Source: Verticillium longisporum (taxonomy: Eukaryota; Ascomycota; Sordariomycetes; Glomerellales; Plectosphaerellaceae). From it: a stretch of DNA of 64,000 nucleotides. Below, in pieces: positions 55,771 through 64,000 of the stretch. The stretch is from assembly GCA_019188255.1 (NCBI GenBank), contig JAETXT010000003.1:4712001-4776000 (forward strand), written 5' to 3'. The first letter of the stretch is position 1. The number at the start of each line of letters is the position of its first letter. A program made the position numbers and the translations under genes. The notes under the pieces are model-generated. The model was not told the origin of the DNA. It did no database searches and saw only the letters and a list, made by a program, of their open reading frames with translations.

Positions 55771-57045
55771 TCATACCCTATCATGCACGCCATAAGGACC
55801 CCGATTCCACGTGTCATTTATCGGCAGCCACCCCGGCGGCGGCTCCTTGACGGGCGTATTCGCGCCACCCCTCGACGACATGGTCTCGAGTCCGTGCTCC
55901 TCCCACGGCTCCTCCACGACCATGGCGCCCGCGGGGCCCTTCTTCGGCCTCGTGACGGCCGTGCCGATCGTCTGCGGCGCCGCGGGGTCGGGTCTCGTGC
56001 TTCGTCCACCGGTACCGCTCGACCCGCCCATGCGCTGCGGCAGCAGACGGCGGAGGACAGGCACGCAGCCGCAGATGATGCCAAGGTTGCACTCGATGGC
56101 AGTCCACATCCACAGGGCAAAGCCGTCCCAGGTGACGTCGTAGGTGTGGACGGTAAGCCGAAGCCGAAAAGGACCATGAGGCCGATGCGCTGATAGACGG
56201 GAAGGCGGAGCTTCCAGAGGGTCGGCATCGGGAGGACCGTGACGATGAGGTCCGTGACGACCGTGGTGATAGCCTGCGCGGCGAGAGGGGGCCACTCGCC
56301 GATGCAGCTGTCAGCCGACGAGGGCGAGAGGTGCCAGTAGTGGGCCACGGGGCTAAGGGGGGAGGTATGTCAGGGGGGGATTGAACCGTTGTGCGTCGGG
56401 AGTGGGGTCGAGACTCACATGCATTGTGTCCAGAGGACGATGATGAAGATCCAAATCAGCGCAAAGACGACGTAAATGGTCGCCCATGTGAGTTTCCGAA
56501 ATGCCGAGCCGAGAGGTGCAATACGCAGGTAACTGGCCAACATGGACAACTTGGTGAGGCCAGAAGCGAAGAGGAAAATGGTCTGGGCAGCAATGGAGAT
56601 CTACAGCATCTTGTCAGTATACAGCCGACAGTCAAACCCAAAACTCCGTGATGCGGCTTACCTGGCGGCCTTGCTGCATCTGTTGTGGCGTCAAGTCCCA
56701 TACGTGCAGATTCCATCCGTAGAACTGGGTCGCCAAGATGACGCAGACGGTGACTCCGGAAGCGAAGACCTGGTGAAAAGATCAGCCAAACTCATCTCAC
56801 GAGTAACATGTGACAATGACAAGAGCCAGGGGGGAACGTACCGCACCACCAACCATCAGCCAGTCATCCCACCAACTCTTTCGGATGATGCATAACCTGA
56901 CATAGAGTCGAAGAGCCAGGCAGACCAGAGCGATGGGTAAGATGGTGAGCTCGACAATCATCAAAGCCGGACCTCTGTTGATGGGGTCCACAAAGTTGGG
57001 TTCGGGCCAGGAGGCGAGGACCTCAGGCGGTGGAAACCTCGCCAT
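55771..57045 (-). pseudogene. Rhodopsin-domain (SAT4/Pth11-like) membrane protein with internal deletion
   Basis: Exons 56842-57045, 56662-56769, 56419-56600, then from 56352 down; ATG 57045, all splices canonical. Seven-span fungal rhodopsin-domain features: [73 protein letters not shown], and [29 protein letters not shown]. Between GFGL and TVHTYDVTW (about 56145-56160) the membrane segment normally found there, roughly 20 residues, is missing and the frame changes. The family's C-terminal part continues in the other frame to 55771. A real ~60-nt deletion or an assembly collapse would explain it. Pth11-type proteins act as plasma-membrane surface sensors; function here is doubtful. Confidence 0.7.
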
Positions 57046-58782
57046 TGTAGGCACGAGGCTGGTCTTCTTCTTCTTTTCACGATCGCAACCTCAGCCTCTC
57101 CTGCGTTGAGGTGATCGTTTCGGATGGCCCGGACGGCGACCGTTCGGCTTCAACACCACAGGTCGGTCTGGTCGTGCGACCGGTTGTCTTCGGGGGTCGG
57201 ACCTCGTTGAGGAGGGGGGGCCTCGGACAATGGATCAGGAAGGCCGGTGACCCAAAATCGCGTGGGATAAAGTGGTAAGAGAAGTGACGAGGCTGGGTGG
57301 AAGAGGGTCTTATTCAAAGAACAGACGTACGACTCCATTATGCCGTCTGGGTCTGCTCGCATGATTGACGGTGGTGGTAGGAACTACTGCGGTTTCCACG
57401 CACAGTGGCGTCGCAGGCCGGCGAGGTCCAGGCTGCGAGCCTCGGTGGTTTGGACGGATCTGTATCGTGACCCGGCCGCTGGCGGCATAAAATGCGGTCC
57501 CTGTTACCTGAGCATTGCCCAGGTGGAGCGACCGAGTCTCTGGGCTAGAGTGCACCATCCGTACGCTAAGAAAGGCCTTTCCGTATTGCGCTTCGCGGAA
57601 TGGAGACATGTGTCTCGTGGCGGCGGGCTAGGGGCCGTACCTGGGGACGGCTCCCACCCCCCGAAGAACTTCTTTGTCATTGTCGGGCCTTTGGCATCGG
57701 GAGAGGTGTGTCTCGTGAGGCAAAAGGCCAAGAGCACGAAGGTTAATAAGGAGCGTCGGTCGCGCGGTCGTGCCTCATCACCGAAGGCCGCTGGAGGCGA
57801 CAACCTTCAGGCCAAGGATCGCTAGTTGACGGTAGGGTTCATTGCGAATTCTCGATATTCCCGAGACGCGAAGGACTAGCGATGAAACATGTGGAGAAAG
57901 CTCACGCGATGTCTGAGTTGCACATTGAACTCAGCGAGGGTAGATTCTTTTCTTCTTGTGCAAGCGAGCAACGATGCGAACTCGTCGCAAGATGGGAGGG
58001 ATTCGAACACGAAATCGCCAGCCCTTGCCAGCGACCGAGAAGACTCCTGGTCCCAGCCTGTCACCCAGGGTGTCGTGTCACCCAGGGCGAGATGATTGAC
58101 GGGTTGGTTGGGCGGGAAGGCGGGTAGAAAGACGCCAAGCTGCAAGTGACTAGACCAATGCAGGTCCTCGGAGAGCTGAGCCACGTGTGGTGGGCCAAGA
58201 TGCATCCGGGTGAAAATTCTTGCTTCATGTTGATCGTACTGGGCAGCAGCCCGTTTGTCAATCGTCAGCACGGCAGTTCGGATCGGCGAAGTCAGGACGA
58301 GCGGCTCGGAACGGAGCGGAAAACGAACAGAAGTTAGAGAAGTAATAAGAGGAGATGTTGAATTCTTTTCTGACGGAATCTAACATCATCAGCATGGATC
58401 TTGATGCGTCGTAGATCTGTGTGGGGTCTCTCGACGCAAAGCCATGCCACATTGCCCAATGCCGCACTGATAGTAGGGCAATGTGTGGGTGCCTTCTTTG
58501 GGCATTTTCTTAATCCGTCCAGCGCAGTTCCTTCATGAGGCCCGTGTCCGATTGGCAATGTCTGGGGGCCCTGCCTGCCTATTAATGTTGTCGTTCACAG
58601 CTGGATGCAACTTTTGCTCGCTCCAGCTCGCTCGAGCATTTGTCGATCAAAGCCAGCCGGGCTTCGAAGCAGCCTCGGCAGCAGTGAAGTACTGATATCG
58701 ACCTGTCTGCGAGCCAGCGGGCGGCGTTTGGTCGGGGGTGGGTCATCGTCGTCCTCGATCGCCTGTCCTTTGCCGTCTGTCA
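57046..58782. other. Intergenic region, weak ORF only
   Basis: 1.7 kb. A plus-strand ORF at 57340-57825 (161 aa, very Arg/Gly-rich) has no recognisable domain and no good start. An RNA or small gene cannot be excluded. Confidence 0.35.
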
Positions 58783-59604
58783 TCATTGCTCCATCGCCCG
58801 GAACACAGTCACATTCTTCACGACACAATCCCGGGCGGACGCACCGCAGCCCAGCGCCGTCCTGGCCCTACGGTCATCCGAATGCCCTTGCATGTCGGCA
58901 ATGATGCGAGCAGCAGCATTGCAGGACATCTCGTGCGGTGAAGCCGCGGGCAAAGTCGCATGGTTGTGCTCCGCAGCCATGTACTTTGTCGGTGTCGCAG
59001 CAGCCTTGAGCTCGCCAAAGGCCCTGGACACGTAGTCGTGATGTGTGCTAGCATTGGCCAGAACCGACAGAGGGTCGAGGGGCGGCTGGTCGTGTGTCAT
59101 GCCATGGAGTGGTGAAGACGACGAGTTTGTCTCGGTTCTCGCCGGCGAGGGAGCAAAGGGGATGGAGGCCATGTATTGGTTCGGGTTGTACCACGGGATT
59201 CCATCCTCGCAGTACCGCAGGTGTGTGTCGATCTCGTGGTTCGTGACGCCCCGTTGGGCGAGCAGGGCTCGTAGCCTCGAGTTTTCGATGGCCACATCGC
59301 GGGCTGCACGCTGCATTTCCAGAGAGGCTTCAATGCCTCGCTGCTCGTACTCTTGCACTTTTCGCTGCAGGTCCTCGACGAGTTCTTTTCGTTGGGCACG
59401 CGAGCGGCGCTGGTTTTCACGGATGCGGCTGGCATTGGGTGAGTTTGCTATTTGGGACTGTGCAGACTTTTGGGTCAGAATTTGAGCTGACAGGGATCTC
59501 AAGTAATGGGATGGATGGCATGGAAAGGGTTTGCAAAAGCTTACTCGACCGCGCTTTGCCTTCTTTGCCGGTGGCTGGACGCCTTCTGTCTCTGTAGTCG
59601 ACAT
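58783..59604 (-). CDS. bZIP transcription factor
   Basis: Exons 59545-59604 (20 codons) and 58783-59457; intron 59458-59544 (GTAAGC donor, TTCTGAC branch, CACAG acceptor; an AAAG acceptor four codons earlier also fits). 244 aa. Basic region NASRIRENQRRSRAQRKELV, then a leucine/aliphatic zipper (EDLQRKVQEYEQRG...LEMQ...ENSRLRALL). The NQRRSRA core is the form used by a group of filamentous-fungal bZIPs. The C-terminal third has HEMSCNAAARIIADMQGH, a conserved-looking helix. It is a nuclear DNA-binding protein, divergent from the HET gene. Confidence 0.88.
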   Translation of the reverse strand: MSTTETEGVQPPAKKAKRGRVSFCKPFPCHPSHYLRSLSAQILTQKSAQSQIANSPNASRIRENQRRSRAQRKELVEDLQRKVQEYEQRGIEASLEMQRAARDVAIENSRLRALLAQRGVTNHEIDTHLRYCEDGIPWYNPNQYMASIPFAPSPARTETNSSSSPLHGMTHDQPPLDPLSVLANASTHHDYVSRAFGELKAAATPTKYMAAEHNHATLPAASPHEMSCNAAARIIADMQGHSDDRRARTALGCGASARDCVVKNVTVFRAMEQ

Positions 59605-60110
59605 TGCGAGCAAATAGTGAGGGGTATCGTGGGTTTTCGGCTGGTATGGTAGGGTTTCGCTTGACCGCACGGGTGGTATGTCACTGGGAAAATCGGCTGG
59701 TGTTTGTTGGTCCTGGTTCTTCGTTGTTGATGGGGGGATCTCGACAGGCAACAGGAGCTTGGCGGTCAATGCAATGCCGGACTTGGACCTGGGCGTGGAG
59801 CCTTTCCACTGGGGTGGGAAGGTCAGCTGAAAATTGCACTACCGGGGCTCTGCCGCTTTTCCAGGGTCCATTGCTTTAGTCCATAATCTCTGATATGCAT
59901 GTATGCAGATTCTGAGCCTGCTCCCCTGAAGGCGCCTGTTCGTCCACTGCCAGCCTCAGTCCCATGCTACACCATCAGCATGCATGTATCACACGAGCCT
60001 TGCCGTTGTAGGCTGCGGCTGATGCCGGGATGCCGATGTTCGCACTCACGAACGCGAGCCTGATGAACATTTCCCTCCTTCAACCATACTGACAACTGCC
60101 ACGCAATGCG
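59605..60110. promoter_or_regulatory. Shared upstream region of bZIP and HET genes
   Basis: 506 bp between divergent starts; should contain both promoters. It contains the palindromic-looking cluster GCATGTATGCA / TCAGCATGCATGTA (59895-59990). No binding factor can be named. Confidence 0.4.
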
Positions 60111-62237
60111 ATGCATCACCTGCGCACTTGTCGACGTCTGTCTTCAGCGGCATCATCACAAGCGATCCGTCACGCTGGTTGCGCACGACTCGGCGAGGCA
60201 CGGTCGAGCGCATGTATCAAAGGTCGGCACCTAACAACGCCCAAGTCGCTGTCAACCACTGGCCTGCGACCTCTGAGCCGAACGGCGACGCTCGCCATGG
60301 TACCCCGTCATGACCATGATGGCCGTCCCTCCGTGATTTTCAGTTACGATGACCCTGTCCTTCCTCTCGATGGCAGCCACATTCGCATCCTGCAACTGTT
60401 CAGGTCAGGAGGTGATACCGCGGAGCTTCAATACGCCAGTCCGCTGCGCTGCAGCCTGATCGAAACCCCCATTGCGAGCCCGCGTCCCTTCAAGGCTCTT
60501 TCCTATACATGGGGCATCGGTGACAGAACGCACTGGATCGATGTCGCCGGCGCAGCTCTTGCCATCACAGCTTCTCTAGACACCGCCCTCCGCCACATTC
60601 GCTCCGAGGAACAAGACGTGATGATATGGATCGATCAAATTTGCATTAATCAAACTGACGCAATCGAGAAGACGACCCAGGTTCAGATCATGGAGAAAAT
60701 CTATAGCAAAGCCGACCAGGTCATCGTGTGGCTTGGACCCTCTGCTGACGGCTCGGATGAGATGATGGACTATTGGCAGGACATCGGCCAAGCGGCGCGT
60801 GACCTGGATATTGAGAGTTACTACAACAAGGAGAAGCTGTCACTGCTGCAGAGCATGTTGCAAGACTTGAAACCCTCAGACGAAGTCGGGCGCAACTTCA
60901 AGGCTCTCGTCGATCGAGCCAGCTTGGCCTTTCAACCTCTGCTTCAGGCCATGATTGCCTGGAATAAGCGGTCATGGTTTCAACGCGTCTGGACCATCCA
61001 GGAAGTCGGCCTCTGTCGCGAAGCGGTGTTTCGATGCGGTTCAAAAATCATTACAGTTGAGCTTGTTGCATTGGCCTGCCACGCATTTGACTCCAGCATC
61101 GCGCGGCTTTCCCACAACTTACCGGAACCGGAAACACTGCAGATTCTGGCTGCCGCTCAACAGCGAAACTCAGCACATATCCTGGGCTCTCGCCGGCGTC
61201 GACAAAGGTTCAATCAGGGACTCGAAGAAGGAGAGACCCTTCTTGCCCTCTTGAAGAAATTTTTCACCGAGCGAACTTCCTTGGTCACATACATCCCAGA
61301 TCGCATCTACGGACTTCTTGGTCTGGCCGTTGATGCGGGACGACTGGGTATCGTGCCCGATTACACAGATGATGATCCATGCCCTTCCTTTACAGCGGCG
61401 GCAAGGGCCATAATTGAGAGCGGAGAAGTCGAACTACTGTCGTATTCCCAGTTCCCAAAAGAACGAGCTTTGGAGCGTCTGCCGTCGTGGGTCCCCGACT
61501 GGCGACCCATGCTGCAGAAGCCCTTCAATCATATCCATGACAGAGTGGATGATCACCAGTTTACGTCTGGTGGTGAAACCACTGTCACTCTGGTTCCTAC
61601 CGAGTCAATTTCGATTCTAGGAATCCGCGGCTACATTGTCGACACTATCGAACAAGTCACCTCGAAATGGAACGGCGGCGATTTCCAAGACAGGCTGAGC
61701 AACTTTCGCGACGCCCAGCAGCTCTATGAGCTCGCAATGACAAAAGAGGACCCGATCTACGACGACCCTCAGCGTCGTGCCGAGGCACTGTGGCGCGTGC
61801 CGATCGGCGACCTCTATGACGCCGGCGACATCTTTTCCTGCCGGGCGCCGTCCGCCGCCAAGTTTCATTATGATCGATGTATCGCGTTGTTGGAAATCGC
61901 TGTGACAGATGACTTCGGCGCCGATGCCGAGGAGCAGATGGCTAATTATGCGAAGATGAGACATTTCCAGAAGCCATACTCGACATATCAGAGCGCCGTG
62001 TCTGGACTCCTTGGAATGCGGCCGTTTGTGACCCGGAGTGGGTTCCTGGGCATGTGTGCTGGGGGTACAACAGAGGGAGACATTGTGGTCGTTTTCTGTG
62101 GCTCAAGGATTCCTCATATTCTCCGGCCACTGCAGGGCGGAGAGCGCTTCTCCTTTGTGGGTGAGGCATATTGTGATGGCATCATGGACGGCGAAATCGT
62201 GCAACGGAGGCCCGAGACGACGTTCTTGATTGTGTGA
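60111..62237 (+). CDS. HET-domain protein (heterokaryon incompatibility)
   Basis: Single exon, 708 aa from ATG 60111; an internal Met at 60297 is an alternative start. HET domain at about residues 90-280 with the three family blocks: FKALSYTWG, VMIWIDQICINQ and EKTTQVQIMEKIYSKADQVIVWLG. The middle contains SLVTYIPDRIYGLLGLA, DYTDDDPCPSFTAAARAII and ERLPSWVPDWRP; the end has RPFVTRSGFLGMCAGGTTEGDIVVVFCGSRIPHILRP, both common to fungal HET proteins. Such proteins trigger cell death on fusion of unlike strains, but most copies in a genome have no proven role. No NACHT/NLR partner is adjacent. Confidence 0.92.
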   Translation: MHHLRTCRRLSSAASSQAIRHAGCARLGEARSSACIKGRHLTTPKSLSTTGLRPLSRTATLAMVPRHDHDGRPSVIFSYDDPVLPLDGSHIRILQLFRSGGDTAELQYASPLRCSLIETPIASPRPFKALSYTWGIGDRTHWIDVAGAALAITASLDTALRHIRSEEQDVMIWIDQICINQTDAIEKTTQVQIMEKIYSKADQVIVWLGPSADGSDEMMDYWQDIGQAARDLDIESYYNKEKLSLLQSMLQDLKPSDEVGRNFKALVDRASLAFQPLLQAMIAWNKRSWFQRVWTIQEVGLCREAVFRCGSKIITVELVALACHAFDSSIARLSHNLPEPETLQILAAAQQRNSAHILGSRRRRQRFNQGLEEGETLLALLKKFFTERTSLVTYIPDRIYGLLGLAVDAGRLGIVPDYTDDDPCPSFTAAARAIIESGEVELLSYSQFPKERALERLPSWVPDWRPMLQKPFNHIHDRVDDHQFTSGGETTVTLVPTESISILGIRGYIVDTIEQVTSKWNGGDFQDRLSNFRDAQQLYELAMTKEDPIYDDPQRRAEALWRVPIGDLYDAGDIFSCRAPSAAKFHYDRCIALLEIAVTDDFGADAEEQMANYAKMRHFQKPYSTYQSAVSGLLGMRPFVTRSGFLGMCAGGTTEGDIVVVFCGSRIPHILRPLQGGERFSFVGEAYCDGIMDGEIVQRRPETTFLIV

Positions 62238-62555
62238 CATGCATGAGCGCTTGGTATTTCTGGTTGATCGTATTTCTCTTTATAATATCATTGTACCACA
62301 GCGTTGCGATTTCTTTTTATCAACCAAAGGCGGTGATGCTGGCCAATCTATATCCATCATCGGACGAATCGTTGATTTCATTCTTGAACACAACATCTCA
62401 TGCAAGCTGCATAAAATCGACTTACCTAAGCCTCTGAAAGAAAGTCTGAGGGCCACATTCTGGTTGCCTACACCTGCGCCTTTTTCTTCCCTCATCCAAG
62501 GGGCGCGACAGGACATCATAGACTCGTATACGACAAGGGCAACTTAAATCACGAC
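62238..62555. other. Intergenic region (HET / Nudix)
   Basis: 318 bp between two genes on the same strand. No feature beyond the Nudix promoter. Confidence 0.4.
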
Positions 62556-63559
62556 ATGGCCTCGTTTCGGAATTTTCCCAGCTTTATGAGCTTGATTGAT
62601 ACAGTCGACAAGTGAGACGCCCGCCCCCTCTCGAAATAGACCAGGGCTGACGTCGCGTTGGAACCGACAGCGTGTCACTCGACTTTGACTTTGGTAGTTT
62701 GTACAAGCTTTTACTCCCCGGCGACGGAAGACCCCACGGTTTCATCGTCCCGGTCACTGTCTCGAGACTGCCCTGGACGGGCGACTTCGTCGTCAACCAC
62801 GAGCGCCGCTTCGTCCAGGTCAAGGATGCGCCCTCTGACGCAGATCCCAGCACCTGGTGCAATCGAGCCTTCCAGGCGGTGGTCGACGCCATCGTGGCGG
62901 ACGCCGACACCTTCAAGTCCGTCCACGGACGCCACAGCGAGCCGTTTCGCGTCATGGGCGCAGACTACCCTGTCAGCATCGAGAGGTTCCCGGCGCCCCT
63001 ATTCGGAATTGGCTCTCGCGGGGCGCACATGACAGGGTACGTGAGGACTGTGGAGGGCCTGAAAATCTGGGTGCCGAGGCGGAGTCGGCACTTATTCACG
63101 TACCCTGGCATGCTTGACACGACTGTCGCTGGTGGCGTCAAGGCGGCTGACGAGCCGTGGGACTGTATCGTCGCCGAGGCGGGCGAGGAGGCGTCGCTTC
63201 CGATCGACTACGTCCAAGAGCACGCCCAAGCCGTCGGCGCCGTGACGTACGTCCACAAGAATGATGTCAAGGGCGCCGTGTTCCCCACTGTTCTGTACGT
63301 GTACGATCTGGAGATGCCTGAGACGATGGTGCCGAAGCCGATGGATGATGAGGTCGAGCAGTTCTTGCTCATGTCGGTGGAAGAGGTCACGGAGGCGATG
63401 CTCAGGAAGGAGTTCAAAGCAAACTGTGTGCCGGTGATGCTCGACTTTTACGTGAGGCATGGCATCTTGACAGCCGCAAACTCGACCGAATATCTCGACA
63501 TTCTCACAAGACTGAGGCGTCCGCTGCCCATTGCTACGAGCCCGAGGGCTGGTAATTAA
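62556..63559 (+). CDS. Nudix hydrolase family protein (DUF4743-Nudix)
   Basis: Exon 1 62556-62611 and exon 2 62671-63559, with intron GTGAGA...CGACAG and CTGACG branch, phase 2; 314 aa. The short start (MASFRNFPSFMSLIDTVDN) leads into an N-terminal DUF4743-like domain (DFGSLYKLLLPGDGRPHGFI). The Nudix fold carries the box G173-G-V-K-A-A-D-E ... A-E-A-G-E-E-A. The usual R of R-E-x2-E-E is Ala here, while the three metal-binding Glu remain. Relatives include yeast YJR142W, linked to oxidised thiamine phosphate hydrolysis. Substrate here is inferred only. Confidence 0.85.
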
Positions 63560-63788
63560 CCTCATATTGATCAGTCGGGAGGTGCATCTTCTTGTTCATG
63601 GCCATATTCCCAGAATCACATCACAGCCACAGTGCAGCGCTCAAATTGTTTTGTAACCAACGTCGAATCACGTGGTATTACATCAAGTATCGGGTCGATG
63701 CCCCTCTCTATCACTTCTATAAGAACAAGTATGAATGAACGCCCGCTATCCAATGCAGCATCATGAACGATCGAGCCACTTCTCCCCC

Positions 63789-64000
63789 TCAAAGCTTCTT
63801 GCAGAGCCTCGTGTTGCCCTCAATGACGGCCCACTTCTCCGTGTTGACGGTAGCCTGCGCGTAGAAGACCATGTTGGGATCCCACTTGTCACGAACGCAC
63901 TTGAGCTTGGCGTATGTCTTGTCACCCCAGAAGTGAGTGCTGAAGTTGGGGGTGAAAGGGTCGGCCTCGTTGATGTAGGCGTAGCCACCGGGGGCGGCTT
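63789..64000 (-). CDS. FAD-linked oxidoreductase, BBE-type C-terminus (partial)
   Basis: The C-terminal 69 residues of a gene that runs off the right edge of the window (stop TGA at 63791-63789). The sequence GGYAYINEADPFTPNF ... HFWGDKTYAKLKCVRDKWDP-x-MVFYA is the berberine-bridge-enzyme (BBE) tail of secreted or vacuolar FAD_binding_4 oxidases in fungi. N-terminal FAD domain is outside the window, so substrate and localisation cannot be judged. Confidence 0.8.
   Translation of the reverse strand, partial: AAPGGYAYINEADPFTPNFSTHFWGDKTYAKLKCVRDKWDPNMVFYAQATVNTEKWAVIEGNTRLCKKL

Noticed and set aside
55639..56193. 184-aa plus-strand ORF
   Set aside because: Antisense to the rhodopsin-domain gene, whose exons and splice sites are well supported.
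57340..57825. 161-aa plus-strand ORF as a real gene
   Set aside because: Arg/Gly-rich, no recognisable domain, and an equally long frame exists on the other strand; too weak to call.

Overview
The window comes from a filamentous ascomycete (Pezizomycotina, most likely a plant-associated Sordariomycete). The evidence is short 48-120 nt introns with GT/AG borders and CTAAC/CTGAC-like branch points, codons ending in G/C, a heterokaryon-incompatibility (HET) gene, a Pth11/SAT4-type membrane protein, a secreted pectin hydrolase, a rhamnogalacturonan acetylesterase, and a long TA-saturated tract typical of repeat-induced point mutation (RIP). The species cannot be fixed from the sequence alone.

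Layout, repeat half (1-18590). An undegraded 6.8-kb Ty3/gypsy chromovirus (309-7132; two 433-bp LTRs with no difference seen, 5-bp TATAG target duplication) sits inside a heavily RIP-mutated Ty1/copia-like pol relic. That relic reads rightward through 1-308 and resumes in frame at 7138. A second relic of the same family reads leftward (about 10149-13200), so the flanks form a large imperfect inverted repeat, and the right arm still holds the empty insertion site. A further inverted-repeat family bounds 9865-16543 and has a 124-bp miniature copy. The gypsy element carries an antisense spliced gene, with a Zn2Cys6-type cysteine cluster plus a coiled coil, between integrase and 3' LTR. This is the most unusual item in the window.

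Layout, gene half (18590-64000). In order: GH28 pectin hydrolase (+), ceramide glucosyltransferase (-), tRNA-splicing endonuclease SEN2 (+), rhamnogalacturonan acetylesterase (+) followed by a 24-bp minisatellite, gamma-butyrobetaine dioxygenase (+), SGT1 (-), oxidosqualene cyclase (-), SPO11 (+, six exons), YAR1-like ankyrin protein (+), C2H2/fungal-trans transcription factor (-), an unrecognised gene (-), a divergent biotin pair (KAPA synthase - / bifunctional dethiobiotin synthetase-DAPA aminotransferase +), an MFS transporter (-) with an in-frame TAG and a 7-nt microexon, a damaged CorA-like gene (+), an unrecognised acidic-tailed protein (-), a damaged rhodopsin-domain (SAT4-like) gene (-), a bZIP factor (-), a HET protein (+), a Nudix protein (+), and the 3' end of a BBE-type FAD oxidoreductase (-) cut by the window edge.

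Several genes show a one-base frame step next to a mononucleotide run (gag, gag-pol, RT-integrase, the antisense gene, the KAPA synthase splice junction, the CorA-like gene). The shared pattern means base-calling error in homopolymers must be excluded before any of them is called a pseudogene. Exon models were derived by hand from frame, splice consensus and family knowledge; no search was run.
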